Shown here piece by piece: positions 1 to 9,416 of a stretch of DNA of 64,000 nucleotides. This DNA is from Rhynchopus sp. YZ270_cl-10 (taxonomy: Eukaryota > Euglenozoa > Diplonemea > Diplonemida > Diplonemidae). A program made the position numbers and the translations under genes. The notes under the pieces were generated by a model, which did not search any database, was not told where the DNA came from, and worked only from the letters and a program-made list of their open reading frames with translations. Where the stretch lies: contig OZ037898.1 of the NCBI GenBank assembly GCA_964035575.1, forward strand, positions 186,001-250,000, read 5' to 3'. Positions within the stretch are counted from its first letter, which is position 1. Every line of letters starts with the position of its first letter.

Positions 1-540
1 ATCCAATCCATGCGATAAAAAGGCGTTCAAAAAGGCGGGGCTCGCGATGCCTGACTGCCGCAGTGCGTATTCTACGCATTCCGTGCGGGAAACGACCAGC
101 GCGTTTTCGACGTTCGATGAGTTTTCGAATTCGTATTGGTTCACGTAGTAGAGATATGTTTTCCAGAATTTGCGTTCTTCGGCAATAGATATGAGACGCA
201 GGGCGAGGTGCTCGGCCTTGGAGATGTCGCCAACGTGGAGCATTTCCTCAGGGTAGCCTTCCATGTCCACAAGGAAGTCCAGGTAGAAGTAGGTGTCCGG
301 GTTGCTGAGTGTTTCCTTCTCCTTGCCCCACGCCTGCATTTTCCCCATCAGGTCGAAGAGCGGTCGGTCGTGGTGGTGCTCGGTATATTCGTAACGTCTG
401 CCTCTGGCAATGTTCTCAACGTTGATTTGACCGGCCACGTCGTTGGCGCGCATCTGCATTCCATCGGTCCAGTCGTTGGCAGGAAGCTTGCTGACCTTCT
501 TGTCCCTCCCGGCATGACGGCATTGCAGCGTACGTCGCAT
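1..540 (-). CDS. unknown protein, 5' part (runs off left edge)
   Basis: The minus strand is open from an ATG at 538-540 to the window edge: 180 codons with no stop and clearly higher GC than the flanking DNA. The protein starts MRRTLQCRHAGRDKKV and has a charged, globular-looking composition (for example EYTEHHHDRPLFDLMGKMQ and EERKFWKTYLYYVNQYEF). No signal peptide, membrane segment or familiar motif is visible, so I give no function. A pyrimidine-rich stretch ending TTTTACAG lies about 20 bases before the ATG and could be a trans-splice or cis-splice acceptor; this supports the chosen start. The 3' end, and any further exons, lie outside the window. Coding status is fairly sure; identity is unknown. 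Confidence 0.7.
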   Translation of the reverse strand, partial: MRRTLQCRHAGRDKKVSKLPANDWTDGMQMRANDVAGQINVENIARGRRYEYTEHHHDRPLFDLMGKMQAWGKEKETLSNPDTYFYLDFLVDMEGYPEEMLHVGDISKAEHLALRLISIAEERKFWKTYLYYVNQYEFENSSNVENALVVSRTECVEYALRQSGIASPAFLNAFLSHGLD

Positions 541-2063
541 TGTTGTTTTATTATTTTCTGTAAAATGTGAGAAAGGGGGGAAGGGGGAAGGGGAAAGGGG
601 AGTGTGCCAGGGGAGTTTAAAATATCGGTTTACCGGTTTCAAAAACCGAAAAATTCGGTTTGAGGATTTTGAAAGAAAAAAAAAAAAAAGCTATGGAAAA
701 TCTGGATTTTTGAAAAAAAAAATTTCCTCGTAACAGGGTTTCTGGCCAGAAAAATCCTGTTTTGCAGATAATACCCCACCATTTGACGGACGGAGCTCGG
801 AGAAGCCAAACATGAGTGAGAGAGGAAGGGGAAGTGAGGCCCTGAGGGATAACCCCATCCCTCAAAAATTCCTTAACACTCTGTGTTGAGGTTTTTAAGG
901 TTGCTTTTGCTACGCACCCTGTACCTACACCCCCCCATACGGGGTCCACCAAAAATAGACATTTCACGCAGAGGCACCAAAGTGTTTAGAAACGTGCGTT
1001 CCTTAAGGCAAAACGGGCGTTTTTCACCGAAAACCACGAGTTTCAGCCCAAAACCCGGTTTTTTGGGCCCAGACCCGTGTATGTGGCGCCGGAAACGCAC
1101 TTGCGGGGTACCGAAGGTGGGCTGCGGTTTGTAACCACTCGTTGCGTTGCTTGGGTTCCGTTCGATGCATTCAGATCGGTTGAGTTGTGTTGGATGCGTT
1201 CGTTGCGTTCTGTTCGTGGGTGCCTGTTCGTTTCTGTTCAGATCTTTGCGTACATCAACCACCATCAAGAGGGAGCGTTAATGATCAGCAAAACTAAATT
1301 CTTGCTATTTACAACCCGCCTCAAAAATTCACTTTTTGTAAGAAAATTTTTTAAAAAGGAACAGAAATCGAAAAAAGTTGTTAAGGGATGAAGGGTGGGG
1401 GGTGAGGCCCGTGGGGGGGGCGAGAAAGCTCGGAATTCGCTTTTTTTTGCCCAAACCGATTTTTTACCTCAAACCGATTTTTTTGAAAAAAATCCAAACT
1501 TTTAAACTCCCCTGGAGTGTGCGAAAAAAAAAAAAAAAAACGCAAAAAAAAGGGTGGGTGATTGTGAGGTGATCCGTATCGTAAGAGAACGGAGGGAGGT
1601 GGTGGCACAAACCGTTCGGCAAGTCACGCAATGCTCTTTATTAGCCCAAAAACGGCATGATTTTTGAGAGTTTTACCGAAGGGGGAAAAAAAATGTCTTT
1701 TTTTTTGTTGGGGTTATAACCTCTAAGGGGGGGTTGTTTTTTTTCTATGTGGTAGAAAAGGACACCACAAGGCAAGGGAAAGGATTTTGAGATAATAATA
1801 ACACATTTCTTAACGTTCGACGCCTCACTTAAACGAGAGGTGCACAGAGATTGCCAGGGCACACAACTACCCTGAGGTGGGGGGGCAGACATACACGCAG
1901 CGGGGATTTTAAAAGAAAATGAAATACAAAAGCCCCTCTGACAGTGTATCTGCCTCACTCACATACACACCTACCTTCTTAGCCATATTCTACAAGAAGC
2001 ACCCCTATTATCGAACACAGGCTCTTCTACTTCTATTCTAAGCGAACATCCACCCCCTTCCCT
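541..2063. other. intergenic, no gene seen
   Basis: Long A/T homopolymer runs, short G-rich stretches and short open frames without coding character. A hairpin of the ATACA...CCCTCT...TGTAT family lies at about 1918-1955. Nothing else recognisable. Confidence 0.5.
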
Positions 2064-2318
2064 TCAGTACGAAGCACTTGAGGTGGACCATGGACGCCGT
2101 TCTTGATTTTCCGTTTCGGAGAGCGAGACGGAGCCAAGCCCGACCGCCGCATGGTAGCCTGCCCCGAGGGGCTGTGTGCCGGCACAGTGCTGCCGGAACG
2201 CCTCGCGTACGGTGGTGACTGCAGCCTCCTCAAGGAAGAGGTCGTTGTGATCGTAGTGCGCAGTGCGGCCGTGCACAGACTGCTTCCCTGCTGGGGGGAC
2301 AAGCGCGACGTAGTCCAT
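2064..2318 (-). CDS. possible small protein or terminal exon, unknown
   Basis: A GC-rich 84-codon frame stands out from AT-rich surroundings. It begins ATGGACTACGTCGCG directly after TTCATAG, which reads as a splice acceptor, and ends in TGA at 2064-2066. Residues 26-60 (DLFLEEAAVTTVREAFRQHC and on) look like natural protein; the last 20 or so residues are less convincing. It may be a complete short gene with a trans-splice acceptor at the ATG, or the last exon of a longer minus-strand gene. No family is recognised. Confidence 0.4.
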   Translation of the reverse strand: MDYVALVPPAGKQSVHGRTAHYDHNDLFLEEAAVTTVREAFRQHCAGTQPLGAGYHAAVGLGSVSLSETENQERRPWSTSSASY

Positions 2319-2404
2319 CTATGAAGACAACCTTTGCTGTGTACGATATGGGTGTGTATATGCCGTCTGGGTAGGGGTGTTATGAGAAGGGAGAGGCAGT
2401 AGTG

Positions 2405-2640
2405 TTGGCTGTATTGTGATAGTTTTCCGTTCATACATAATACACAATACAGCTGGATTATGGTGTGGCCGACGACCCCAAAATAGCAGAAAATAGCACC
2501 TCCCTTCAGCCGCACCAAAAAATCCAGATGCCCAGAATAGCAGAGAATAGCAGAAAATAGCACAAAAATAGTACCCCCTTTCAGCCACACCATGTATTGT
2601 GTATTATGTATGAATGGGGCAATTATCACAATACAGCCAA
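2405..2640. mobile_element. foldback/MITE-like element, TIR TTGGCTGTATTGTGATA, interrupted by another MITE
   Basis: The two arms (about 2405-2455 and 2592-2640) are inverted repeats of about 48 bp with few mismatches; each runs from TTGGCTGTATTGTGATA inward to a shared ATACATAATACACAATAC block. The gap is filled by a different MITE (2461-2592), so this is a nested insertion. A minimal relative lies at 23904-23943. Confidence 0.75.
2461..2592. mobile_element. MITE, family TGGTGTGGCTGAA (copy 1), nested
   Basis: 132 bp bounded by TGGTGTGGC and its complement GCCACACCA, with inner AATAGCAGAAAATAGCA repeats. Closely related to the copy at 24071-24147 and sharing terminal sequence with 16193-16326, 33325-33393 and 40915-40984. 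No coding capacity. Confidence 0.8.
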
Positions 2641-2844
2641 CGGAGGGAGGGGGAGAGGGGGGCGGAGGGGAGAAACAAAGTGAAGTTCGTAAACAAAAGA
2701 ATGGCAATAGTGTATTCTTTCTTTTTTTGGAATTTAGGTATGGTGCGCAGTGTGTTCTTTTCTTTCGTCGGAATAAATAATTATTTTGCTTTATCGTGGA
2801 ACACTGCACAAAAGGAAGAAAAGAAGACTTGAACAATTAATCAG

Positions 2845-3214
2845 CCTCTCGGTACACACATCTTTTATCACCTATCGGAATCGTAAAGGATTCCGGACAT
2901 CGACGATTTCCGTACTGGAACACGTTGGGTTTGAAGAATGGGCGGTCTCTTCATCACAAAGACGGTGGTTTGTGATGACATCACCCCAAATTGCTTGTAT
3001 TGCAGGAAAAGGCATGGGATATCAGCCTTTATTGCATATGCGCAATAAAGTAAGAATTTTTTACTTGAAATAGTACAGTACTTAAGAACAGTACTTTGAA
3101 ATACAAAGCCCTCTCGTGAACAGTGTATCTAAGTACAGCTGGGGTGAAGATCAGCCTCTGGTTGTAACCTGTCAATGCAGGAGCACCAATGGAAAAGAAA
3201 AAAGAAGAAAAAAA
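2845..3214. repeat. dispersed repeat pair, copy 1 (partner 51742-52079)
   Basis: About 205 bases (roughly 3001-3210) match 51876-52080 with only a handful of differences, including a CAGTACTTAAGAACAGTACT palindrome and the CCCTCTCGTG hairpin. The upstream 150 bases match more loosely. Part of the same unit recurs at about 40370-40450. Confidence 0.8.
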
Positions 3215-4680
3215 ACAGAGGGGTAGCGATAGGCAAACAATTGTCACTACAAATTGGGTGAGAGATGGGCGGAGAGAGAGTTTGGCTCTCTTCACGGTGA
3301 ACCGTGTACCCTAGGTAACATACTATTAACCATAATTTTTTTCCCCTTCACAATGTTACTTTAACATGCACTATTATACATGCTTCGTTTGCTGCTGTTT
3401 TAGCAGGGTTATGTGGCAAGGAAAACAGCATGTCACCTTTTGGGCCACGTGGCCACCGTATACGCAACGGAACGGAACGCTGCTCTCATCCCTCAGGGTG
3501 CGGTAGGGCAGTGAGAACATCGGGCACCTTTCTTATGCGCTTTATTAAGGATGTGTCGTGCAGTATGTGCTAACGTGTAGCTGCTGTCGGTAAAGGTGAA
3601 GTAACGAAAGAAATAAGTGAAATAAATAACAAAGAACAGAATGAATGAAACACGATAATTAATAATGTGTGTGTTCCATATGCACGACCACCACCCCCGT
3701 CATTGTTTTTCTTTTTAATCTTCCAGAGTCTAAAATCGTGCGGAATTCACTTTGGGCATGTGCCATCGTGGGGGGGAAATAGTAACGTACAAGGTACGAT
3801 GCCAGGCCCCGGATGAAAGCACAAAGTATCCTGCAGCCAACAACAGAAGATGTAATAAAAAAATGACCCCAGGGTGGCAACTCCGGTGGAGACTAAACCC
3901 CAGCGGAGCTCTGCCAGACTCCAAAGGAGTTCTAAACAAATAGGCCTTTCTTGCTCACAACACCACCCGAGGTTTTTCTTTTTTTTCTTGAAGTTTGGTG
4001 GTGTTTGGTGGCGCTGCACTGCGATAGGCGGTGGTTCTCAGAAGTTGGCTTTGAAAAAAATCAGGTGGTCAAAACAGGAAAAAAAAGGTGTATTTAAAAG
4101 AAAACGAAAACTTGAAACAAGATACGCACTCTAAGCTACACACACACACACACATGACGCACAGCAATTTTCCCACAACGGATTTCAAACAAGACACACA
4201 TTGATGTGTGTAAATAACAAAAATATGCGTGAAGAACACATACCCCCATACACACAACACACTATTCATTTTTTTCCCCCAGATTTTGCTGGAGGTGGGG
4301 GAGGGAAAGAGAACAAGAGAGAGAGGAAGAATGTCAATACAGCCGTGTTTCCTGGCAGTGATTTAAAAAAGTGTCACTTGTCGTTCCCTCACCCCCCTTC
4401 TTGTAGTTGTTTGATGCGTTGGCGCTTCCACACTAAAAATCACCTGTTGGGTGGTGGTGTTGCGGAGCACGGTTGGGTGAGTGAACGACGTGACACTTTC
4501 CGCTCACAAGGTAGTGTGCGTAAAAAAATAAAAGAGAAAATTGAAAGTGAAAACGCCTCACCGTACAGTGGCGGACACAGACACTGTTACTGTGATCCAC
4601 AAAAGCCAAAAAAAAAAAAAATTGACCTTTTTTGGCGGTACCCCCCAAGAAAAAAAAGCGATTCCTGGCAAAAACCCTCA
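3215..4680. other. intergenic, no gene seen
   Basis: AT-rich DNA with an AC-rich tract at about 4138-4155. The only recognisable item is 3799-3862 (GATGCCAGGCCCCGGATGAA and following bases), repeated at 14712-14775 and in part at 34248 and 63050. Confidence 0.5.
3799..3862. repeat. dispersed 64-bp repeat, copy 1
   Basis: Shares about 60 bases with 14712-14775, from CCCCGGATGAAAGCACAAA through CCTGCAGCCAACAACAGAAG. Shorter pieces occur at about 34248-34275 and 63048-63075. Function unknown. Confidence 0.7.
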
Positions 4681-4773
4681 CGGTGCGCTGGTCAGAGGTC
4701 TGACCAGGTATACCTGGTCACATTTACCCAGGTGCGTACCCACCCAGGTACCCATCCTCTGACCAGCGCACCG
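4681..4773. repeat. 93-bp foldback with 18-bp perfect arms
   Basis: CGGTGCGCTGGTCAGAGG at 4681 is the exact reverse complement of the sequence ending at 4773. The interior carries ACCAGGTATACCTGGT and further CCAGGT repeats. A degenerate relative may lie at about 9750-9795. Confidence 0.75.
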
Positions 4774-4950
4774 TGCGCTGGTTTCGTTGATTGCTCAATT
4801 ACCCGGTTGGAGGGGGTGATTGGCGACCGGTATCTGAGGAACTATTTCTCCTTTTAAGCTACGCTTTGTAGGTATTAAAAACAACAACAAAAAAAATGGA
4901 GAAAAAAAAAATTTTTTTTGTCGAATGAACAATAATTCATGGGTGTAGAA

Positions 4951-5896
4951 CAGGCCTAATGCTAACTTTGGGGGAGGGGGGGAAAAAGTGAACCGACGGA
5001 AAAAAAAAAAAAAAAAAAACGAAAAGAAAAATTTCCCTCCGGGAAGGGGTCAGGGTTTTCGCTTATCTTCATGAAAAAAAATTTCCCCCAAAATCGTGAA
5101 GATATGTCCAAAAAGGGGTCAAAAAAAATTTTTTCGCGCTCCGCGCGAAAAGGTCCGTTCATTTCGCGTAAATACGTGATGACGTGGGATGGTAACGTAC
5201 ATCAAGAACCAAACCAACCCTTTTCTCACGTTTTTCCACGTCAAGCCTTCGCATTAGGTTCTCTCTAGTGAACGAAACCTTCCCTCAGGACAAGAAGAAA
5301 CGGCGGTTGATATCAAAACTTTCTGGCGAAGCCACGGTACGCAACATTTCAAAATTTGTGACCTAAAACCGAACATTTTTACAGCCAAACTATGGTAGAG
5401 GTCTGTGGGCTGCCAGTTTTTGAGCTGCGCCGCAGGCGCACGGTACGCTACTTTTTTAATTTTTTCCGGCAAGGGGGGTGCATCATTGAGTCCCTGAAAC
5501 AAGTCTCCATCGTCACCGCCACCGCCATCGCAATCGCCATCTTCGCTTTCCTCTTTAACATCAACAGATGCAACACTGCTCTCTGTATCTTCAGAGATCA
5601 GAACTTCTCCAACACTCGATGTCTCGTCGACTGACAGACCCTCCTCCTCCTCGAACCCAGTGGTGGGGGCCGCAGTATGCACTGCTGTGTCCTTCTTTTA
5701 ATCTCCCTTCCTCCTGAAGATGCGGGCGCAGGTGCCCACATCTCCAGGAGCAAGGTACCCACGGCATACCACAGGCAGAGAACCCCCCATCCCAAAAAAC
5801 CCCCATTTTTAAGGGTGAACCGACGAACCAACGGATAAATAAAAAAAAATAATAAATAAAAGTGAACCGACGAACCAACGGTTAGCATTAGGCCTG
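4951..5896. mobile_element. 946-bp TIR element B inside element A, 9-bp target duplication
   Basis: It begins CAGGCCTAATGCTAAC and ends with the exact reverse complement (16-bp perfect TIR). The flanks are direct copies of GGTGTAGAA (4942-4950 and 5897-5905), part of element A. A 9-bp duplication is typical of Mutator-like transposons, though the ends alone do not prove the superfamily. The interior includes a GC-rich stretch (5480-5760) with an open minus-strand frame rich in Asp/Glu, and part of a dispersed repeat (5321-5465). No transposase is recognised, so it is probably non-autonomous. Confidence 0.85.
5321..5465. repeat. dispersed repeat RL, partial copy
   Basis: Matches part of 8285-8420 and 50145-50275: GCGAAGCCACGGTACGCAAC, then TTTTTACAGCCAAACTATG, then GCGCCGCAGGCGCACGGTAC. 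It lies inside element B. Confidence 0.75.
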
Positions 5897-6112
5897 GGTG
5901 TAGAAAGTACTTCACGTACTTTTTTTTGAAAAAAATTGTTTCATATACATTCTTTTTCTAATGAAAAGAAGGTACAGAGGGTGCAAAAGGGTGAAAAAAA
6001 AAAGTAAAAAAGTACGCGACGAAGAAAAATAAAAAAAAAACGTACTTTTTTTTTTTTGAAAAAAAAAAAGTACTTTTTTACCCATTTGGGTATGGGTTCA
6101 TATTTCGTGAAA

Positions 6113-6198
6113 ATTTTAGTCACTAAAATTTTGTCCATTTTTCTGTATATCGCCCACCACAGAATGGGCGGATTCCGGAAATGCAAATGCGGGTGTTT
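6113..6198 (-). repeat. dispersed repeat GGCATTTGCATTTCC, inverted copy
   Basis: Reverse complement of the unit at 7764-7838 and 8699-8770 (GCATTTGCATTTCCGGAATC, then GTGGTGGGG and AAATGGACGAGTT). All three copies lie inside TIR elements. Confidence 0.7.
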
Positions 6199-6392
6199 TC
6201 GGGCATTTTTATGGCCGAAAACGCTCCATTATTTTCACGTGAAAAAAAAAGTACTTTTTTTCGTTTTTTTTTCGAAATCACGTAAATCACGTAAATTTTT
6301 TTTTCAAAAAACGTCACGTACGTGAAGTATCACGTAACCCGATTTTTGGAAAAAAAGTACTTTTTTTTCGTCACGCACTTTCTACATCCATG

Positions 6393-7109
6393 AATAATCC
6401 CTCACAGTGATTTAGTCATCAATTTAAAATCCAAAAAAAAAAATGCAATGTCAGAAAGCCTTAATTTCGTGATTAGTCGTCAAGCAAAATGTTTACTTGG
6501 CACTTTAGATATCGACGCACACGACGGGGCGGTTAGACGGGGATTATTTTTGATAAAATAGAAGTTAAATTCTAGAATTTCAGGCACGATGTTACCAAAA
6601 ACGCTGGGAAAAAAAGAAGCGGTTAGACGGGGAGGGGAAGGCCTCCAAAAGAGCATAGCAAGGGTTCGGCCATCCCCCCTGAGTCATCACAAGAGGAGCA
6701 GTGTGTAACAAAAGCCATCAATTTTTGTTCAAAATAAATAAAATTGAAGGGAAAAAAAAACTAACAAAAAAATGATAACGTATTAACGCACCACACCGCA
6801 GTGCAAGTGCATGCGAGGTGTAAGGCGCAGTAAACCTACTGTCACTTACATTCAAAGGGGGGAAAATATAAAGTTGAAACATACAAAAGGGGAGGGGGAT
6901 AAAAGAAAGGCCCCGGAGGAACCCTTCACGTAGGAAACCCTGATCAAGCGCAGGGAGAATAGTTGAAAGTTGACGAAGTTTTGTGCGTAAAGTGTGAAAT
7001 ATTCTGTGTTGATAGTTTCATTGCAAACCCACTGACTACCTTTGGCCGTGAAAGAGGAAGCCTTTTGGGGGCCAAAAAAGGGGGGGGAACGCAAAAATAC
7101 CCCAAAAAA
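6393..7109. other. intergenic, no gene seen
   Basis: AT-rich with a short GC-rich patch at 6590-6680. No repeat family or convincing reading frame. Confidence 0.4.
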
Positions 7110-7340
7110 GAAACTCGCGCGATGAAAGATTGCTACAGAGTGTCTTTTACGTCTGTACGTGCACATCTCGCCCAATGGAGGCGAGGATGCGGGAAGCACT
7201 CTCGGGGATGTGAGTTGGAATGTGAGTGCCCCGTGCATGGTGACGGTGACGAACACGGTGTCGAGCTGTGTGCTTTGGAGGAGTTGCTGGTTCACCATGG
7301 ACACCTCTGTGGTGTTCCACACGTCGAAGGGCCGCGCATT
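7110..7340 (-). other. possible coding exon, unknown
   Basis: A GC-rich island reads on the minus strand as a natural-looking segment (ARPFDVWNTTEVSMVNQQLL followed by QSTQLDTVFVTVTMHGALTF). It is preceded by ACTAAG, a possible acceptor, and loses coding character near GCACGTACAG, a possible donor unlike the usual GTATG. No adjacent exon could be joined, so the gene model is open. It could also be a captured gene fragment. Confidence 0.3.
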
Positions 7341-8009
7341 ACATAAAGCGTGACTACCTTAGTTTCGTTACCCCAGCGTTGTGTTTTTTTTTTTTTGTTG
7401 GGCTGTAAAAATTTACAAGAAAAGAAAAGAAAAAAAAAGCGAACTTAGATGAAGAAAAACGTTGGTTGCAAAAAAGGTGAAATAATACTTAATGGGGAAG
7501 CGGGGGGGGTGGGAAAGGGGGGGTGAGCACACTATTACTTTGATGGAAAATGAATCGGATGACGACGATACCACGGGGTGTTATTACCGTGCTTCGAAGA
7601 AAAAGAAAAATTGGTCACTAATAATTCATAATATGCATATGAACTTACGACAAAAAAAAAATCCCAAAAAAAAAATAGTTGTCGTCTTATCGTCGTATCA
7701 CGAGTAAGATCTTACTCATGTGCATGTTTTTTTTTTTTTTTTTTACTAGTAATTTTTTGCTCGAAAACACTGGCATTTGCATTTCCTGGATCCGCCCGTT
7801 CTGTGGTGGGGCCGATTTGCCGAAATGGACGAGTTTTTATAACTTTTGGCGTGTTGCATAACCGATTCCCCGTGTTTCTACTGTGTTTCTACCAGTTGTC
7901 ACACGCGCTGGAAAATTTTTTTTTGTTGGTGAAGCTCAGTGTTTCCGCGCTCCTTCATTGGGTACGATTTTTGATGAAGAATCGTGATTTTGTACATAAA
8001 AGGTAAATA

Positions 8010-8520
8010 CGTCCCGAGCCCGGCGCGCTACGCGCGCCGGGAGTTCACGGCAAGTTGGGGGCCTCCGGCGGAGAAACTAGAGTTCTGGCCCAAAAAAAAC
8101 GCGTTCCAGCGCAGTCCCTGAGATTCCAAAAAAAAAATAAAAAGGCGCGGTCGAGCCCGACCCGGAATAAGAGAATTCCTCGGGTATCCAACTGAGGAGT
8201 TCAACTTCATTGATATTTGCACCAGACACACGAATTATCAGTAACTTCAGTGCGTGTACAAAAAGAAACGGTGGTCATAGCATCAAGGCTCCTGGCGAAG
8301 CCACGGTACGCAACATTTCAAAAAATTGCGCTTAAAATTGCACACTTTTACAGCCAAATTATGTCATGGGAACGTGGGTTGCAAGCTTGCGCCGCAGGCG
8401 CACGGTACGCTACTTTTTTCCTTTCGCCATGCTGCATGTTTCCTTTTCGTTCGGCGTTTGATCAATTGAGTCGCGTTCTGGCTGTGACGGGGTCACTTTG
8501 TTCATGAGGCCAGTTCTGGT
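8010..8520. repeat. dispersed repeat RL, copy 1 (partner 49945-50385)
   Basis: About 450 bases align with 49945-50385: GTTGGGGGCCTCCGGCGG, AGAATTCCTCGG, the GCCACGGTACGCAAC block and the TGACGGGGTCACTTTGTTC block all occur in the same order. A GC palindrome (CCGGCGCGCTACGCGCGCCGG) sits at the left end. Confidence 0.8.
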
Positions 8521-8788
8521 CGCTCTCAGAGGCTTATGTGGGGGAATTTTTTTTTTTCGGGAATTTTTTTTTATTTTTTTTTTTTTTTCCAATGAAGAAT
8601 TCTTCACTGGAAAAAATTTTTTTTTTGGGATTTTTTTTTTTTTCGAAGAATTCTTCATCGGATTCTTCAGCGCGGAAAGTCTGGTGAAGCTTTTAAACGC
8701 CGGCATTTGCATTTCCGGAATCCGTCCGGCCAGTGGTGGGGTCAATTTGCAGAAATGGACGAGTTCTCGTTTTTGGTCAATTTCCGCA

Positions 8789-8981
8789 CAGTACAGTACA
8801 GTACAGTACAGTACAGTACAGTACAGTACAGTACAGTACAGTACAGTACAGTACAGTACAGTACAGTACAGTACAGTACAGTACAGTACAGTACAGTACA
8901 GTACAGTACAGTACAGTACAGTACAGTACAGTACAGTACAGTACAGTACAGTACAGTACAGTACAGTACAGTACAGTACAG
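8789..8981. repeat. (GTACA)n microsatellite, about 38 units
   Basis: Perfect pentanucleotide repeat of about 193 bp with no interruptions. Because the unit is five bases, it stays open in several frames (Tyr-Cys-Thr-Val-Leu type repeats); these are not genes. Its purity suggests recent expansion. Confidence 0.97.
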
Positions 8982-9263
8982 CTGGCCAAAAAAAATGTCG
9001 AAAACCACTTTTTTTGTCAGTTTCGTGACATCCCAGCCAGTTGCGGCCCCAGTCTGTCAAATCTGTACCTCTGTATGCCTACAACATAGAGAAGCCCCTG
9101 GTAAAAAAAAAAAAAAAACGCACATGAGTAAGATCTTACCGAGAGTAAGATCTTAAGACTTTCCAAAAAACCCTGTTTTTTTGGCGTAAGATCTTATGCA
9201 TATTATGTAATAAAGGCCCAACTTTTTTCCAACTAAAATAATAATAATAAAAAACGGCTTTTA

Positions 9264-9416
9264 ATTACATACAATGCAATGATGCCTAATTGGCCTCGCT
9301 AAGGCCAGCTCAGGCGGTGGCTGAGGCGTGATTGTAAGTTATTAGTACGCCTCAGATAGGTTTTCCAGACATGCTCATTTTCAGGCGTAGTCGGCCCCGT
9401 TGCATTGTAATGTAAT
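9264..9416 (-). mobile_element. MITE, family GAGGCCGA/CGCCTGA (copy 1)
   Basis: 153 bp with inverted ends ATTACATACAATGCAA and TTGCATTGTAATGTAAT. In reverse complement the core matches 49104-49261: GCCTGAAAATGAGCATGTCT, then GGCGTACTAATA and GCCTGAGCTGGCCTTA. Confidence 0.8.

Larger units (their letters stand above)
4938..6392. mobile_element. TIR element A (TIR CATGGRTGTAGAA), split by element B
   Basis: The left end (CATGGGTGTAGAA at 4938) and the right end (reverse complement CATGGATGTAGAAAGT, ending 6392) are inverted. Flanks AATAATT and AATAATC suggest a target duplication of about 7 bp with one mismatch. The interior is rich in AAGTACTT-type motifs. The element at 59202-59632 has a related end (CATGGATGTCCAAAGTAC) and a target duplication AATAACA, so the two look like one family. 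No transposase is seen. Confidence 0.7.
7703..9139. mobile_element. composite element bounded by inverted AGTAAGATCTTACTCATGTGC ends
   Basis: GTAAGATCTTACTCATGTGC at 7704-7723 is repeated in inverse order ending at 9139. Each end carries the palindrome GTAAGATCTTAC. Inside are two copies of the GGCATTTGCATTTCC repeat (7764-7838 and 8699-8770), a full RL repeat (8010-8520) and the GTACA microsatellite. No transposase frame is visible. Boundaries are approximate because the palindromic end recurs at 9144-9155. Confidence 0.6.

Noticed and set aside
8410-9156. Several long frames with Tyr-Cys-Thr-Val-Leu or Ser-Thr-Val-Gln-Tyr repeats on both strands
   Set aside because: They are translations of the (GTACA)n microsatellite, which stays open in several frames.
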